NCBI GenBank assembly: GCA_021324685.1
Contig: JAJPIQ010000009.1
Location: 62,001 to 126,000, forward strand
Source: Bacteroidota bacterium
GTDB lineage: Bacteria > Bacteroidota > Ignavibacteria > Palsa-1295
Reading direction: 5' to 3'
Length of the DNA: 64,000 nucleotides
This document shows positions 51,723 through 62,000 of the stretch, in pieces; position 1 is the first letter of the stretch; the number at the start of each line of letters is the position of its first letter. The position numbers and the translations under genes were made by a program. The notes beneath the pieces were generated by a model. The model was not told the DNA's origin, did not search any database, and was given only the letters and a program-made list of their open reading frames with translations.

Positions 51723-52825
51723 GATGTCCGGCGGTCGAGATGAAACGATGTGTAAAAAAATGCAAAATCTCGTTTATGGAGCATTGCCGAGCGTTCCACA
51801 TCTCGAACTATCTCGCTGGATGCAACAGAGGCCAGACTCCGTGGGACAAGCAAGTTCCAGTAGGCGAAGCGGGCGCTGGGTTTCGATCCCTTTACGAGTT
51901 GTTCGGCGCACGATTGAAAAACCTGGGGACTCATGTACTCGAAAATATCCGAAAGATTGAACGCATCGAACGGCCCATGCAATCGAAGGGCGTCATCCGT
52001 TGTGCCGCGAACGATCGTAAGACGATCCAGCCGCTTGCGAATTCGCGAGAGAACCTGCGGCTGAAGATAATGTGGTAAGCAATCCGTGAAGTTCCCGGTC
52101 AGAATATACCGTAAGTATGGATTTGCACGGGGGTCAAGTTCCGTGAGTGCATATTTCCCGCGTTCCAAAAGGAATGTTCCGACATCGGTCTTGACATACC
52201 GGAAGAATTCCGGGTCGCGGCCGGCGCGACCCATCACCCGCCGTCCAAAGAACAGACGAAAGATCAGGCGCCATCTGCGGTTATCCCAAACACGGGCATA
52301 AAATGCGCGCCGGTCTTCGATCGTTTTTTGCGAAAGCAGGGATTCGATCGCGTTCCTGGAGTGCATCAGAGGCAGTATGCTGCGGCGAAAAAGATTAAAG
52401 TATGATTCAAACTTACCGGTGTGAATTACACCGCGTGCAATGGCCTCGCCATGTCGGTCCCAATAGGCGCGGGCGTCCTGACTTAGCCTGCCCCGTAGGT
52501 TTCGATAGGTTTTTGCGCGAGCTGTCGATGGTCCGATACCAAGAAACGCGAGCAGTTCCGAATCATCCAGCATACCGATCGCTGCGGCTCGAAGTTCGAC
52601 AAGCGCGAGTTGGACCGAACTCACATCCACCGCAACGACCTCTTCCACATCCGACGCGAGCAGCGAGAATGAATTATCGCCCGCAGACGCAATGGAAAGG
52701 CACCGGTCGCCAGATTTCAGTTCCAAAGCGTCGGCGAGCACCGTCGCATCTTCCCAGCAGTTCGCGTAGCGAATAAGATCGAAGGATGCCCGACGTTCGA
52801 TCGAACCGGCGTCGAAAGGTCTCAT
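51719..52825 (-). CDS. BtaA-like (DUF3419) S-adenosylmethionine 3-amino-3-carboxypropyl transferase
   Basis: The 368-aa protein shows the family start YANCWEDATVLADALELKSGDRCLSIASAGDNSFSLLASDVEEVVAVD, which is the SAM-binding Rossmann turn of DUF3419/BtaA. AFNLSDIFEYMSPQVF further down is another family hallmark. BtaA moves the 3-amino-3-carboxypropyl group of SAM onto diacylglycerol, making diacylglyceryl-homoserine, the precursor of betaine lipids. BtaB, the N-methyltransferase that completes DGTS, is absent. The lipid acceptor here may not be diacylglycerol. Both ends overlap their neighbours by 4 bases (ATGA). Confidence 0.88.
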   Translation of the reverse strand: MRPFDAGSIERRASFDLIRYANCWEDATVLADALELKSGDRCLSIASAGDNSFSLLASDVEEVVAVDVSSVQLALVELRAAAIGMLDDSELLAFLGIGPSTARAKTYRNLRGRLSQDARAYWDRHGEAIARGVIHTGKFESYFNLFRRSILPLMHSRNAIESLLSQKTIEDRRAFYARVWDNRRWRLIFRLFFGRRVMGRAGRDPEFFRYVKTDVGTFLLERGKYALTELDPRANPYLRYILTGNFTDCLPHYLQPQVLSRIRKRLDRLTIVRGTTDDALRLHGPFDAFNLSDIFEYMSPQVFQSCAEQLVKGSKPSARFAYWNLLVPRSLASVASSEIVRDVERSAMLHKRDFAFFYTSFHLDRRTS

Positions 52826-55407
52826 GAGTCCTCACATTTACGTACGGTGCCCGCGCGGCCATCGATTTCGATCGGCTCGCCATCGTGCAACAGGTTCATC
52901 AATCCTGGAATGCCGACCACACATGGTATTCCGAGTTCCCGCGCGACGATGGCTGAATGCGATAACAGGCTGCCGCGTTCGACGGCAATTCCACGGACAA
53001 GCGAGAACAGGGGAGCCCATCCGGGATCGGTGCGCTCCGCGATCATAATCGTTCCTCGAAGATCGCCGGGCGATTTTGGATTACGAACGAGTCGCGCAAT
53101 TCCGCGCACGGACCCCGCCGAACAACCCAGCCCGGCAAGGATATCGCCGGCTGGTTCGGTCGTAGCCATCGATTTAAATTCATTCCCGAATGAAGCGATT
53201 CCATACGTTTCGAACCGGTCGGGGACGTGTTCCAGCGCGTACAGGGCGAACGCTGATTTCCGACTGTTCACGAGAGATCGAAGATCGATGGTTACCGCCG
53301 TTCCCTCGATAAACGAAAAAACTTCTTCTTTGGTAAGAAAAAAGATATCGCGCGCTTCGTCTAAGATTCCTTCCCGAGCGAATTCGAGACCAATGGAAAG
53401 AAAAATGTTACGCACGACGGCAAAGGCTCGCGTTCGTTCGAACCGCAGATTTTCCCGGCCTTTCACGCGCTCCCGTGCGACGCGAAGCACATATCGATAG
53501 AGACGGCGACGAAAAAAGGAGCGCTTGAGCGCTGCGCGCATTTTTGCTTCCGCCGTTACGCGAATATCGGATTTGTTAGATCGTGGTTGTTCCCGCAGTG
53601 TGCCTTGAATGATCTCGCCAAGCAGGGCCGGTTCTTCCGAGGGGGTAATGGTTTCGAGCTTCAATTCCTCCATCCAGCGGTTCCCAAATCGCTGAAGATA
53701 CATTGTGAGCAGTGGCAGGACCGTTTCCTCTTGATGAAGACGGGCGACGATCTCGCTCGGAGCAAGTGTATCGAGCTCGTCGGCCAGCCCATCGACCCGT
53801 CGGATGGCCTCCGCAAGCCCCGCCATTCGCTTGCCCGGTTCGGCAGAAATAAGACCGCCTTCGCCCGAAAGTAGATCGTTCTCGAGGCCCGGCTCACTCG
53901 AAATCCACTTCTTCGTCAGCGCTTTGAGCAGGCCGTAAAAGATCATGACGAAGAAATCGTTGACGATCGGCGTCGTCCAGTTCCGAAGCAAGCCGTGCTC
54001 GAGTGCGCGGTAATGTCCCGCCAGTTCGTGCGACGAGTCCGCCGTCATATCGCGTGATTCGTATGGCGCCAGCATCGCATCGAGCTGTGTGTGGAACCGT
54101 TCCAAATCGCGTGCAATCCCGCGATAGCGGCGTAGAAGATCGAAAATGAGCCTCGGCATTCTTGCCAGCGAACGCGCCCGACTTTTTGGCGGCGCAGGGG
54201 TCGCAAGGCGTTCTTTGACGCCCATCATTTGCTCCATGAAGCCAGCGTTTACATTGTAAAACGGCAACATTGCAACGACGCCATGCCAACTTAAAAGATT
54301 ATAGTAGATTCGGCCCTTAAAGTAGCCCAGCATTCGAAACGTCTCGGGTTGGTTTGCGATATCGCGTTCGTGGACTCCCATAACACGCACGAATTGCCGG
54401 TACACTTCACTATAGACATCCCTGACGAAGGAGAACGTAAGCGGAAGCGTGATGCCTGGAAAACTTTCGGTAATATTCGAGTTGTCGAAGACCGTGCGGG
54501 TCTGCGTCATGTCCGGTAAATGTTCCAGGCCGGTGATCGGTCGTGCCTGGAGCAAATAGCATTGACCGGTTGCATCGATGGCCCATTCGATATCCTGAGG
54601 CGATCCGATCGTTCGCGAAATTGCGCGTGTTGCCGAAGAAATAGAAATGACCTGGGCATCGCTCAGCGACGAGGTATTCCGTAGTTCGGTACGAACATTT
54701 TCGGTCCTGGTACCGCCGTTCGGTGCCGCGCGTATCGCATAAACTTTCTCCACAATACGCGCCTCGATAATCCCGGAGACCTCCGTATACGTATCGGCAT
54801 CGAGTTCGCCACTCACTAACCCTTCGCCGAGACCGTATACCGACGAAATCGTTACCGCTTTTCGGTTCCCGTTCACCGGATCGATCGCGAAACTCACCCC
54901 GGCAATTTCAGCGTCGATCATGCACTGAACGATGACGGCAACGGCATCCGGTTCAGCGCGATGACGGCGAGCATATTCCAATGCCCGATCGGAAAATCCA
55001 GAAATCCATACTTCGCGGATCGCTTCCCAGAGGAGATCGCGAGTGACGAAGAGCCTCGACTCGAGTTGTCCGGCAAAGGAAGCGTGTGCGCCGTCCTCGC
55101 TCACGGCCGAAGAGCGGACCGCGACACTGTTCGTTTCTAATCGTTCGAACTCCCGTTCGACTTCTTCTCGAAGAGCACCGGGGATCGAAATCGAACGTAT
55201 GATGGATGCACATTCGCTCGGCGATTTTCCGACAAGCTTGTCCGTCATGACCGTTCGAAAGGCATCTGTCGTAATCGCGAACCAGGGCGGCACCCTCCAG
55301 TCCGTCTTCGAAGAAACAAGGCATTCCAGTCGTGCGAGGCCAACGCCCTTGCCGCCGATTTGCGAACTCGACGGGATGTTCTGGTGATTAGGACGAAAAA
55401 GGAACAT
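52822..55407 (-). CDS. PEP-synthase-related dikinase with rifampicin-phosphotransferase layout
   Basis: The 861-aa protein begins with the ATP-grasp domain of PEP synthase: GGKGVGLARLE, AVRSSAVSEDGAHASFAGQLES, VIVQCMIDAEIAGVSFAIDPVNGN and GLGEGLVSGELDADTY. A central helical, probably substrate-binding region (about 290-770) starts FDNSNITESFPGITLPLTFSF. The C-terminal swivelling domain carries the phosphohistidine, His817, in GSLLSHSAIVARELGIPCVVG. The PEP/pyruvate barrel of true PEP synthase is missing, so it should move a phosphate from ATP via His to another small molecule, leaving AMP and phosphate, as rifampicin phosphotransferase does. It is the first gene of the operon. Confidence 0.85.
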   Translation of the reverse strand: MFLFRPNHQNIPSSSQIGGKGVGLARLECLVSSKTDWRVPPWFAITTDAFRTVMTDKLVGKSPSECASIIRSISIPGALREEVEREFERLETNSVAVRSSAVSEDGAHASFAGQLESRLFVTRDLLWEAIREVWISGFSDRALEYARRHRAEPDAVAVIVQCMIDAEIAGVSFAIDPVNGNRKAVTISSVYGLGEGLVSGELDADTYTEVSGIIEARIVEKVYAIRAAPNGGTRTENVRTELRNTSSLSDAQVISISSATRAISRTIGSPQDIEWAIDATGQCYLLQARPITGLEHLPDMTQTRTVFDNSNITESFPGITLPLTFSFVRDVYSEVYRQFVRVMGVHERDIANQPETFRMLGYFKGRIYYNLLSWHGVVAMLPFYNVNAGFMEQMMGVKERLATPAPPKSRARSLARMPRLIFDLLRRYRGIARDLERFHTQLDAMLAPYESRDMTADSSHELAGHYRALEHGLLRNWTTPIVNDFFVMIFYGLLKALTKKWISSEPGLENDLLSGEGGLISAEPGKRMAGLAEAIRRVDGLADELDTLAPSEIVARLHQEETVLPLLTMYLQRFGNRWMEELKLETITPSEEPALLGEIIQGTLREQPRSNKSDIRVTAEAKMRAALKRSFFRRRLYRYVLRVARERVKGRENLRFERTRAFAVVRNIFLSIGLEFAREGILDEARDIFFLTKEEVFSFIEGTAVTIDLRSLVNSRKSAFALYALEHVPDRFETYGIASFGNEFKSMATTEPAGDILAGLGCSAGSVRGIARLVRNPKSPGDLRGTIMIAERTDPGWAPLFSLVRGIAVERGSLLSHSAIVARELGIPCVVGIPGLMNLLHDGEPIEIDGRAGTVRKCEDS

Positions 55408-55496
55408 GGCGATGGGGGAGGCAGCTTTTTGGTCTCAGGAGTCAGCCCAGAATTTTGAGTTGAAATTCGTCGAGAGGAGGTAATAAACGAGGGAAC

Positions 55497-58400
55497 TTAT
55501 ACGGCACCCACAGGATGAAATATTTTTTGGAACTGCGCTCGAATGGGTTCCGGCAGGTTTTCTTCCGACCCTGCCGCCTGCACTAATTCCTCCGCGATCG
55601 GAACAGCGCTTTCAGGTTTCGATTCCTCCAACAACACCTCTATCAGTTCGGACGCAACCGTAAGCGTATCGTTATGAGTGAGGCCGCGGACTTTCTTTCG
55701 CACTGCGAAGGCATGCAATAAAAGTGTTTCCGCTTCGGCCAGCCTGCCAACGGTGTGAAGAAGGATACTATATTGGAATTCGGCGCGAGAGGTATCTTCA
55801 TGTTCCGGCCCGATCGTCGCGCGGCGGATCGAAAGTGCCGATCGGTAGGCTTGCTCGGCCTCGTCATATTTCTCCTCCCGGCGCAAGGTATTAGCGAGAT
55901 TGTTGTACATGGTCGCCGTCACAGGGTGGTTCTCACCGAGCGATCGGCGTATGATATCAAGGGCCCTCCGGTTGAGCGGCTCTGCTCGATCGTAAGCTTG
56001 CTGCCAGTAGAGGGAACTTGCGTAGGTATTGAGACTTTCCGCCGTCATCGGGTGCTCGGGGCCGCACGCGACCTCGATAATGGAAAGACTTTGTTGCAAC
56101 AGCGGATCGGCCTGTTGCCACCGCTGGTTTTGTGAATGCAGGGCGGCGTAATTCTGGAGGAGGATCGCGAGATCGGGATGACGGGGGCCCAGTCGCTGCT
56201 CGATAATATGGACGGCACGCGCAAACAGCGTTTCCGCTTCGGAATAGTTTTCGCCGTACAACGAAGTTCCCGACTGTGAAGTCGGAGAAATGTGTAGCCG
56301 GATGAAATTTGCCAATTCGTTGAGATAATAACCGGCTTCCAGGCTGTCGGGCCCCAGCGATGCCTCGATACTGGCCAGCACTTTACGGTGCAGTGTTTCG
56401 GCTTCGGCATAATTACCCTGCATGCTCAGGATATCGGCCAGCCAGCGCATTTCATTCTGTGTCGAAGAATGATTTTTACCGAAATGCCGCGATGCGGCTT
56501 CGAGGTTCGTTCGTGAAATGCGTTCTGCCTCCACGTATTTGGCCCGTTCTTTCAGTAACCGAGCATATTCGTTCCTAACGTTGATGTGTGAGAGGCTTGT
56601 GATGAGCGCGGGGTCGTTCGCCCGGGCATTCTCATCGTCTAACAGGATAAGAGCTTTCTTGAGCGTTACTTCGGCATTGACGAGATCGCTCCGGTCCAAA
56701 TACGCTTTCCCGAGTTCCAGGCAAATTTCAATTTCGTGTTTACGCAGTTCGGGGGTTTGCTCTTGCAAATGTTCACAAAGCTCGAGCGCTCGCCTGCCGT
56801 TCGCTACGGCGCCCTCATGCCAGCCTGCATTGCGAAAGAAAAGGGAAAGCCGATATCGCAGCTCGCGTTCGAGGGTGCTCTCATAAAATTCCTTGCTTTG
56901 GTTGGCAATGGCCTCTTCGTATTTGCGCACAACGTCCAATGTCCATCCCGTTGCCGTACCAGCGGACGATTTATTATGGTCACGGGCATTTTGCTCTGCT
57001 TGCTGTTCGAGCGCCAGCCAGTATCCAAGCAGTTCGTAGGAGTGGGAACCTTCGGCAAGATACGGTAAGAGCTTCAGATCGAGGAGGGAGTTCTCTAATT
57101 CCGGCCAGCGCGAAGCTTCCTTCCACAGCCAGGGAAGCGAGATGGCCTTCATCGCAGTGGGTTCGGAACGTTCGAAGTAGTCAGCAAGGGAGGTCCAGGC
57201 AGAATGTTTTGCCTCCGGCGACGTAAGGTATCGGTGTTCAACACCGATCCGCAGATGGTCATGGAAAAAGCTCAGGCGGCCATGGAGGCGAACCAAATGA
57301 TAATCGAACGCGTGTAAAAGTTGGGAGAGCGATGCGCGATCCAGTTCGGTCGATCCCAAGATCTCGGATTCGGAAAGGCCATGCGGCGAGGCCCAGATCC
57401 TGGATAAGAACGTTCGCACATGGTCTTCCCCGTAATCGCCTTCCAACCGCACCAAAATCCGGCTGAAGAGTTCCGGGATGTCTTTCGACGAAAGGTATTG
57501 TCCAATGAGGTCATCGAGGTCTTCATGTTTCCCCTGGAGCCGCAGTTCTTCGAGCAGGGTGCGCAGGAAAAGTGGGTTCGACGTTTTGTCGTCGAGCACG
57601 ATCCGTTGTTCCTGCGTTCGGTCCAGCTTCTTTTGATAGCTCGCGAGAAATGTTCGAAGGACCTCTTCGCGCTCCCGGACGGAGATCGGATTTACAGGAA
57701 GTTCCCGCCAGGGCGTGCCTCCCGTTCGACTTCGAGCCCGAAGCCGTTCGAGCGCGTCACCCGGCGTGGAAGAAATAACCCATTTAAGGTTCTGGGACGT
57801 ATATTCCGGAAGCCAGCGCAAAAAGCGGCCTTCGGTGTTAAATTGATTGATCGCATCGATGACGATGACGATCGTCTCTTCCGAGACCCGCGCGAGCCAC
57901 GAGGGGAATGCCTGGGTGAGCTCGGTCGAAGATTTTGGGACCGGCTCTTCGGAGTGAGTGCGTTCACGAATTTCTTCGATCACTCGACGCATGAGCGTGT
58001 CCGGATCGGTACTCGTCGGTGTTACACCGACGAAGTGCTCGATGACGAATGGCTCGCGAGCGCCGGTAGCGTGGGATCGTCTTCGAAGAGAATCAGCCCA
58101 ATAGGCGAGGAGTGAACTTTTGCCCGCCCCGGAATTTCCGGTCAATACTAAAATCGGTTCCGGACGTTCCAGGTGCTCGTCCAGCGTTTGGAGCAATGCC
58201 AGATTCGGCACGTAACCTTTTTTGCGCGATTGCGCGAAGGCGGCATGCCCGGCGCGCTCCTCATCGATCCACGACGTGCTGCCGGTCTTTGGCCAGAATT
58301 GTTCGATGAGGCGCGATAGATCGCGCTCCAGCATCATTCCGAGCTCGTGGGCAGATTCGTAGGTCGGGACGGTCCCGACCAGGGCCGATACCTTTGCCTT

Positions 58401-58865
58401 GAGTTCCGTAACACGCGGGTCTGTTGTTTCGCGCGGAGTTCGAAAATAAATGAGCGGTGGTACACTGCCGAGACCTTCGTTCAGGAATCCGTATAAGAAT
58501 TCCATTTCGGTAGCACTCTTGCCCGACGCGAGCGCGTCCGCGATCCACGGGTACGCATCGGCGAGTTCCGGATTTTTGCGTAGTTCATCGGGAGGGGGAA
58601 CCCAACCATAGCGATCGCCAAGCATGCCGACGAAAAACGGACGGCATTTGTCAATTTCCTCAAAACAGGTCCCTAAAATACGACCTTGTTCGGCATCCTC
58701 ATCGGTCAGTCCCCAGCGCAGATCGATTTCCGTAAATTCGATACCGCGCTCACGGCATTGGGCACGCAGTTTAGGAAATATTTTCTTGGCCAGATAATCG
58801 CGCTCGCCAAGAAAATCCACAAAGGTGGACGACAGGAACAAGCGAAGTTCATTCGAGGACGCCAT
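55497..58865 (-). CDS. DUF4062-NTPase-TPR protein (NPHP3-like, STAND class)
   Basis: The 1122-aa cytoplasmic protein has three parts. Residues 1-100 are a DUF4062 domain (LRLFLSSTFVDFLGERDYL, then FTEIDLRWGLTDEDAEQGRIL, CRPFFVGMLGDRYGWVP), a TIR-like fold. Residues about 215-600 are a NACHT-type STAND NTPase with P-loop GNSGAGKS (243-250), Walker B IVIVIDAIN (332-340) and a following WVISSTPGDAL. From about 650 to 1100 there are about ten 42-residue TPRs of kinesin-light-chain type (EAETLHRKVLASIEASLGPDS and similar). The same order occurs in eukaryotic nephrocystin-3. It may sense a signal through the TPRs and act through the N-terminal domain. An antiphage role is possible but unproved. Confidence 0.88.
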   Translation of the reverse strand: MASSNELRLFLSSTFVDFLGERDYLAKKIFPKLRAQCRERGIEFTEIDLRWGLTDEDAEQGRILGTCFEEIDKCRPFFVGMLGDRYGWVPPPDELRKNPELADAYPWIADALASGKSATEMEFLYGFLNEGLGSVPPLIYFRTPRETTDPRVTELKAKVSALVGTVPTYESAHELGMMLERDLSRLIEQFWPKTGSTSWIDEERAGHAAFAQSRKKGYVPNLALLQTLDEHLERPEPILVLTGNSGAGKSSLLAYWADSLRRRSHATGAREPFVIEHFVGVTPTSTDPDTLMRRVIEEIRERTHSEEPVPKSSTELTQAFPSWLARVSEETIVIVIDAINQFNTEGRFLRWLPEYTSQNLKWVISSTPGDALERLRARSRTGGTPWRELPVNPISVREREEVLRTFLASYQKKLDRTQEQRIVLDDKTSNPLFLRTLLEELRLQGKHEDLDDLIGQYLSSKDIPELFSRILVRLEGDYGEDHVRTFLSRIWASPHGLSESEILGSTELDRASLSQLLHAFDYHLVRLHGRLSFFHDHLRIGVEHRYLTSPEAKHSAWTSLADYFERSEPTAMKAISLPWLWKEASRWPELENSLLDLKLLPYLAEGSHSYELLGYWLALEQQAEQNARDHNKSSAGTATGWTLDVVRKYEEAIANQSKEFYESTLERELRYRLSLFFRNAGWHEGAVANGRRALELCEHLQEQTPELRKHEIEICLELGKAYLDRSDLVNAEVTLKKALILLDDENARANDPALITSLSHINVRNEYARLLKERAKYVEAERISRTNLEAASRHFGKNHSSTQNEMRWLADILSMQGNYAEAETLHRKVLASIEASLGPDSLEAGYYLNELANFIRLHISPTSQSGTSLYGENYSEAETLFARAVHIIEQRLGPRHPDLAILLQNYAALHSQNQRWQQADPLLQQSLSIIEVACGPEHPMTAESLNTYASSLYWQQAYDRAEPLNRRALDIIRRSLGENHPVTATMYNNLANTLRREEKYDEAEQAYRSALSIRRATIGPEHEDTSRAEFQYSILLHTVGRLAEAETLLLHAFAVRKKVRGLTHNDTLTVASELIEVLLEESKPESAVPIAEELVQAAGSEENLPEPIRAQFQKIFHPVGAV

Positions 58866-58934
58866 GTCTACTCTCTCTCATGTCTATGAGGTCGAACTAC
58901 GTTCCATTGCGAACCCGTTTGGCACCGCTTTCCT

Positions 58935-58974
58935 AAAAACAAACAATGGGAAGCGGATCGTCCGCTTCCCATTG
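58935..58974 (-). terminator. Intrinsic terminator of the giant surface-protein gene
   Basis: A perfect 14-bp stem, CAATGGGAAGCGGA (58944-58957) with TCCGCTTCCCATTG (58961-58974), has a TCG loop. On the minus strand it is followed by TTTGTTTTTAGG (complement of 58932-58943). It lies 77 bases after the stop of the surface protein. Confidence 0.88.
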
Positions 58975-59051
58975 CGTGAGTTCATTTCTTCCCCGACTAA
59001 CTCTTCGAGCCCGACTAACTCTTCGAGTAGAAGGAAGGAGAGGGTGGTAAC

Positions 59052-62000
59052 TTAGTGACACTCTCCTATAACGATCCACAAATCCTCCGAAGAGGAAAAT
59101 ACCATCGTGTAGCCGCTTGGAGCGCTCGTTGAACCCGGCGAGAGCGTCAACGATGAATTCGCGTAGCCACCCTGGACGATATAGTAACCATTACCGTCCA
59201 GCGTCATCGATCCGCTGCTACTGACATAGCGCACGGTCACGATACGGCCATTTGTAGGCGAGGCCGGCATCTTTACCGTGCTGGTATTATCTTCTAAAAC
59301 GATGTAATCGTTGTTCTGAACGGTATAATTCTGGTCCACATCGACGATACTGCCGTTTGTCATGGCAGAAACGAACGTGTTACCATTATTATCGATGCGA
59401 GTATTACCGTTGGTTTGGAGCGAACCGCCCGTCGTATTAATATTACCAGTGGCAACCACTTTTCCACTTGCGCTTATGGCATTACCGCTTCCGCTGGCAC
59501 TGGCGTGAATTGCATCGCCATTCACGGACGAAACATTCAGTCCGACTCCATTGCCGCTATTGACATTGGCATCAATCGCATCGCCGGAGTTTGCATTTGC
59601 GGAGATCACACCTCCGGTCCCTGTATTGGTAGCAAAAATGGCGAAGCCGTCGCCGGAATTGCCGGCTGCAAACGCATTGCCGCTTCCGGAAGCACCGGCT
59701 TGTAAGCCTGTCCCACTCGCACCCGTATTTTCGACGTCGAAAACGATACCGTTCGTGGTGGAAGTCGCGTTGCCGGTCCCATTCAATTGCAGGTCATTCG
59801 CTATAACGCTAGTGAAGGTACCGGTATTCGGAGTCGTGCTGCCGATCGTCCCCGGCGCTTCCCAGGTATGGCCCTCCAATTCGTTGGCATTCGAGACGGT
59901 CGCATTATCGACGTAATGCTTTGTCGCGGCGTCCTGCGCGTTGGCCGGGTCAGTGACGTTATTAATCGGGTGCGAAAGCATGTCAAGACCACCGTTTGCT
60001 TGCAAGATTCCCCAGAATTTGGCGAAGTTGCCATTGATCTGAGCCATGAGCGCGCCCGACGAGAAGAACTTGAAGCCGGCATAAGCCGAAAGCCATGCTG
60101 TCGGCGAGGAATTCCAGCTATCGTTATAGAAACCCATACTGTAATGGCCAATGGTCTTCCCGTCGTAAGTGAACTGATCGGTATTGTTTGCCGATCCAAT
60201 ACTCTGATTGAAGGGCATCGAAATATTTCCGCTCGATGCGTCCAACGAGCCTCCCGTGACCAAACCGCTCGCGGTTACGGTACTTAACGAGGCGCCTCCC
60301 GAGATATTAATATTCCAGGCGCTTCCGACGATCTGTGTCGTGCCCGTAGGATTTCCAATGGACGTATTTCCGGTTCCACCGCCCAGGTTCGTCGGCTGAT
60401 TGCTCGATTGATTGATATTGACGGCGCCACTGGCGGTCAGCGTGGTGAAGGTCGCACTATTCGCCGTTGTGGAACCGATTGTTCCTGGAGCTTCCCATGT
60501 GTGACCTTCTAACTCGCTTGCGTTGGCGACCGTGGCATTGTCCACATAATGCTTTGTCGCGGCGTCCTGCGCGTTCGTCGGATTGGCGACGTTATTGATG
60601 GCGTGGTTCGCCATGCTCACGGCCGCATTCACGGTGGTCGGGCTATTCAGTGAGATCGAGCCGTTGGAACCCGTTCCGTTGCTCGATCCACCGGCAAGCA
60701 CCACATTGCCGCCGTTACCATTGTAGGTCTGGCCGCCATTCAGATAAATGTTTCCGCCGTTACCGCTGCCGCCAAAATTGTTTACCTGGCCGCCGGTCAG
60801 CGTCAGGTCGCCGCCATTGCCCATATTCGAATTGCCGCTCGAAATGTTGACGGCTCCGCCCGTTCCCGGGCCGCCAAAACCACTCGAGGTTCCGGCATAA
60901 ATATTCACCGATCCGGGAGGTCCGCCGCCAAGGATATCGCCCGTATAGATATACATTGAACCGCTGGGAAGATGACCCGATGGGCCGGTCCGAATGGTGA
61001 GGGAACCCGTGGGCCCGACCGACGGACCGCCATCTTGCGTATGGATGGTGAGCGGTGAGCCTAATGTCGTTTGAGTAATATTGGCTCCCTGATACCCGAG
61101 CGTCGTTCCATTATCGCTGAGCGAAGAATTCCCGACGGCATTCGCTCCAGTGAATTTTGCCATCGTGTTCGTCGTCCCGTTGACGGCGGTCGACGTCGTG
61201 GCGTCCACGTAATGTTTGGTCGCGGCATCCTGCGCATTGGTCGGGTCGGGAACATTGAAAATGCTGTTGTTCCGGACATCGATATTGCTACCGAAGTTTA
61301 CCGTTCCGCTGACAGCGCTTATGGTTGATGTGGAATTTAACGACACATACCCGAGATTGCTCAGATTGTGGTTGTTGAAATCGGTATTCCCGTCGATCGC
61401 GATCGTACCGCCGCCGCCATTATTAATGTGGCTGACGTTTGTCAGCGTGTGCCCGGTCATATCGACATCGCCATGGAGCGTTGTGCTGCCGCCAATCGCG
61501 ACCGAGCCATTGGTCGCGAGATTGCCCGTGGACTCATTGACGCTGAAATTGGTCCCGTAACTTAAAGTGGTGCCATCGTCCGTAAGCGCAGAGTTCCCGA
61601 CCGCATTCGAAGCGGTGAACTTTGCGATCGTATTCGTCGCTCCATTAACGGCAGTATTGACCGCATTCGTCGAAGTGATATCGACATAATGTTTCGTCGC
61701 TGCATCCTGCGCATTGGTCGGATCGGTGACGTTGTTGATCGGATGAGCGTTCATGTTGAGTGCCCCGGTCAGCGATGCACCGGCTGCGCTGATCGAACCG
61801 GAAGTATTGACATTCGTCACGCTTCCATTGCCGAGTTGCATGGTGTTGCTGGCGCTCACTACGGCATTCGCACCGATCGCGGTTGCATTCGTGAGGTTGG
61901 CGGAAGCGACATCGGCCTGATATCCAATGACCGTGTTATTATTGCCCGTGGTGTTCGTCTGGCCCGCGTTATAACCGATGAAGTTGTTACCGCCGCCGGT

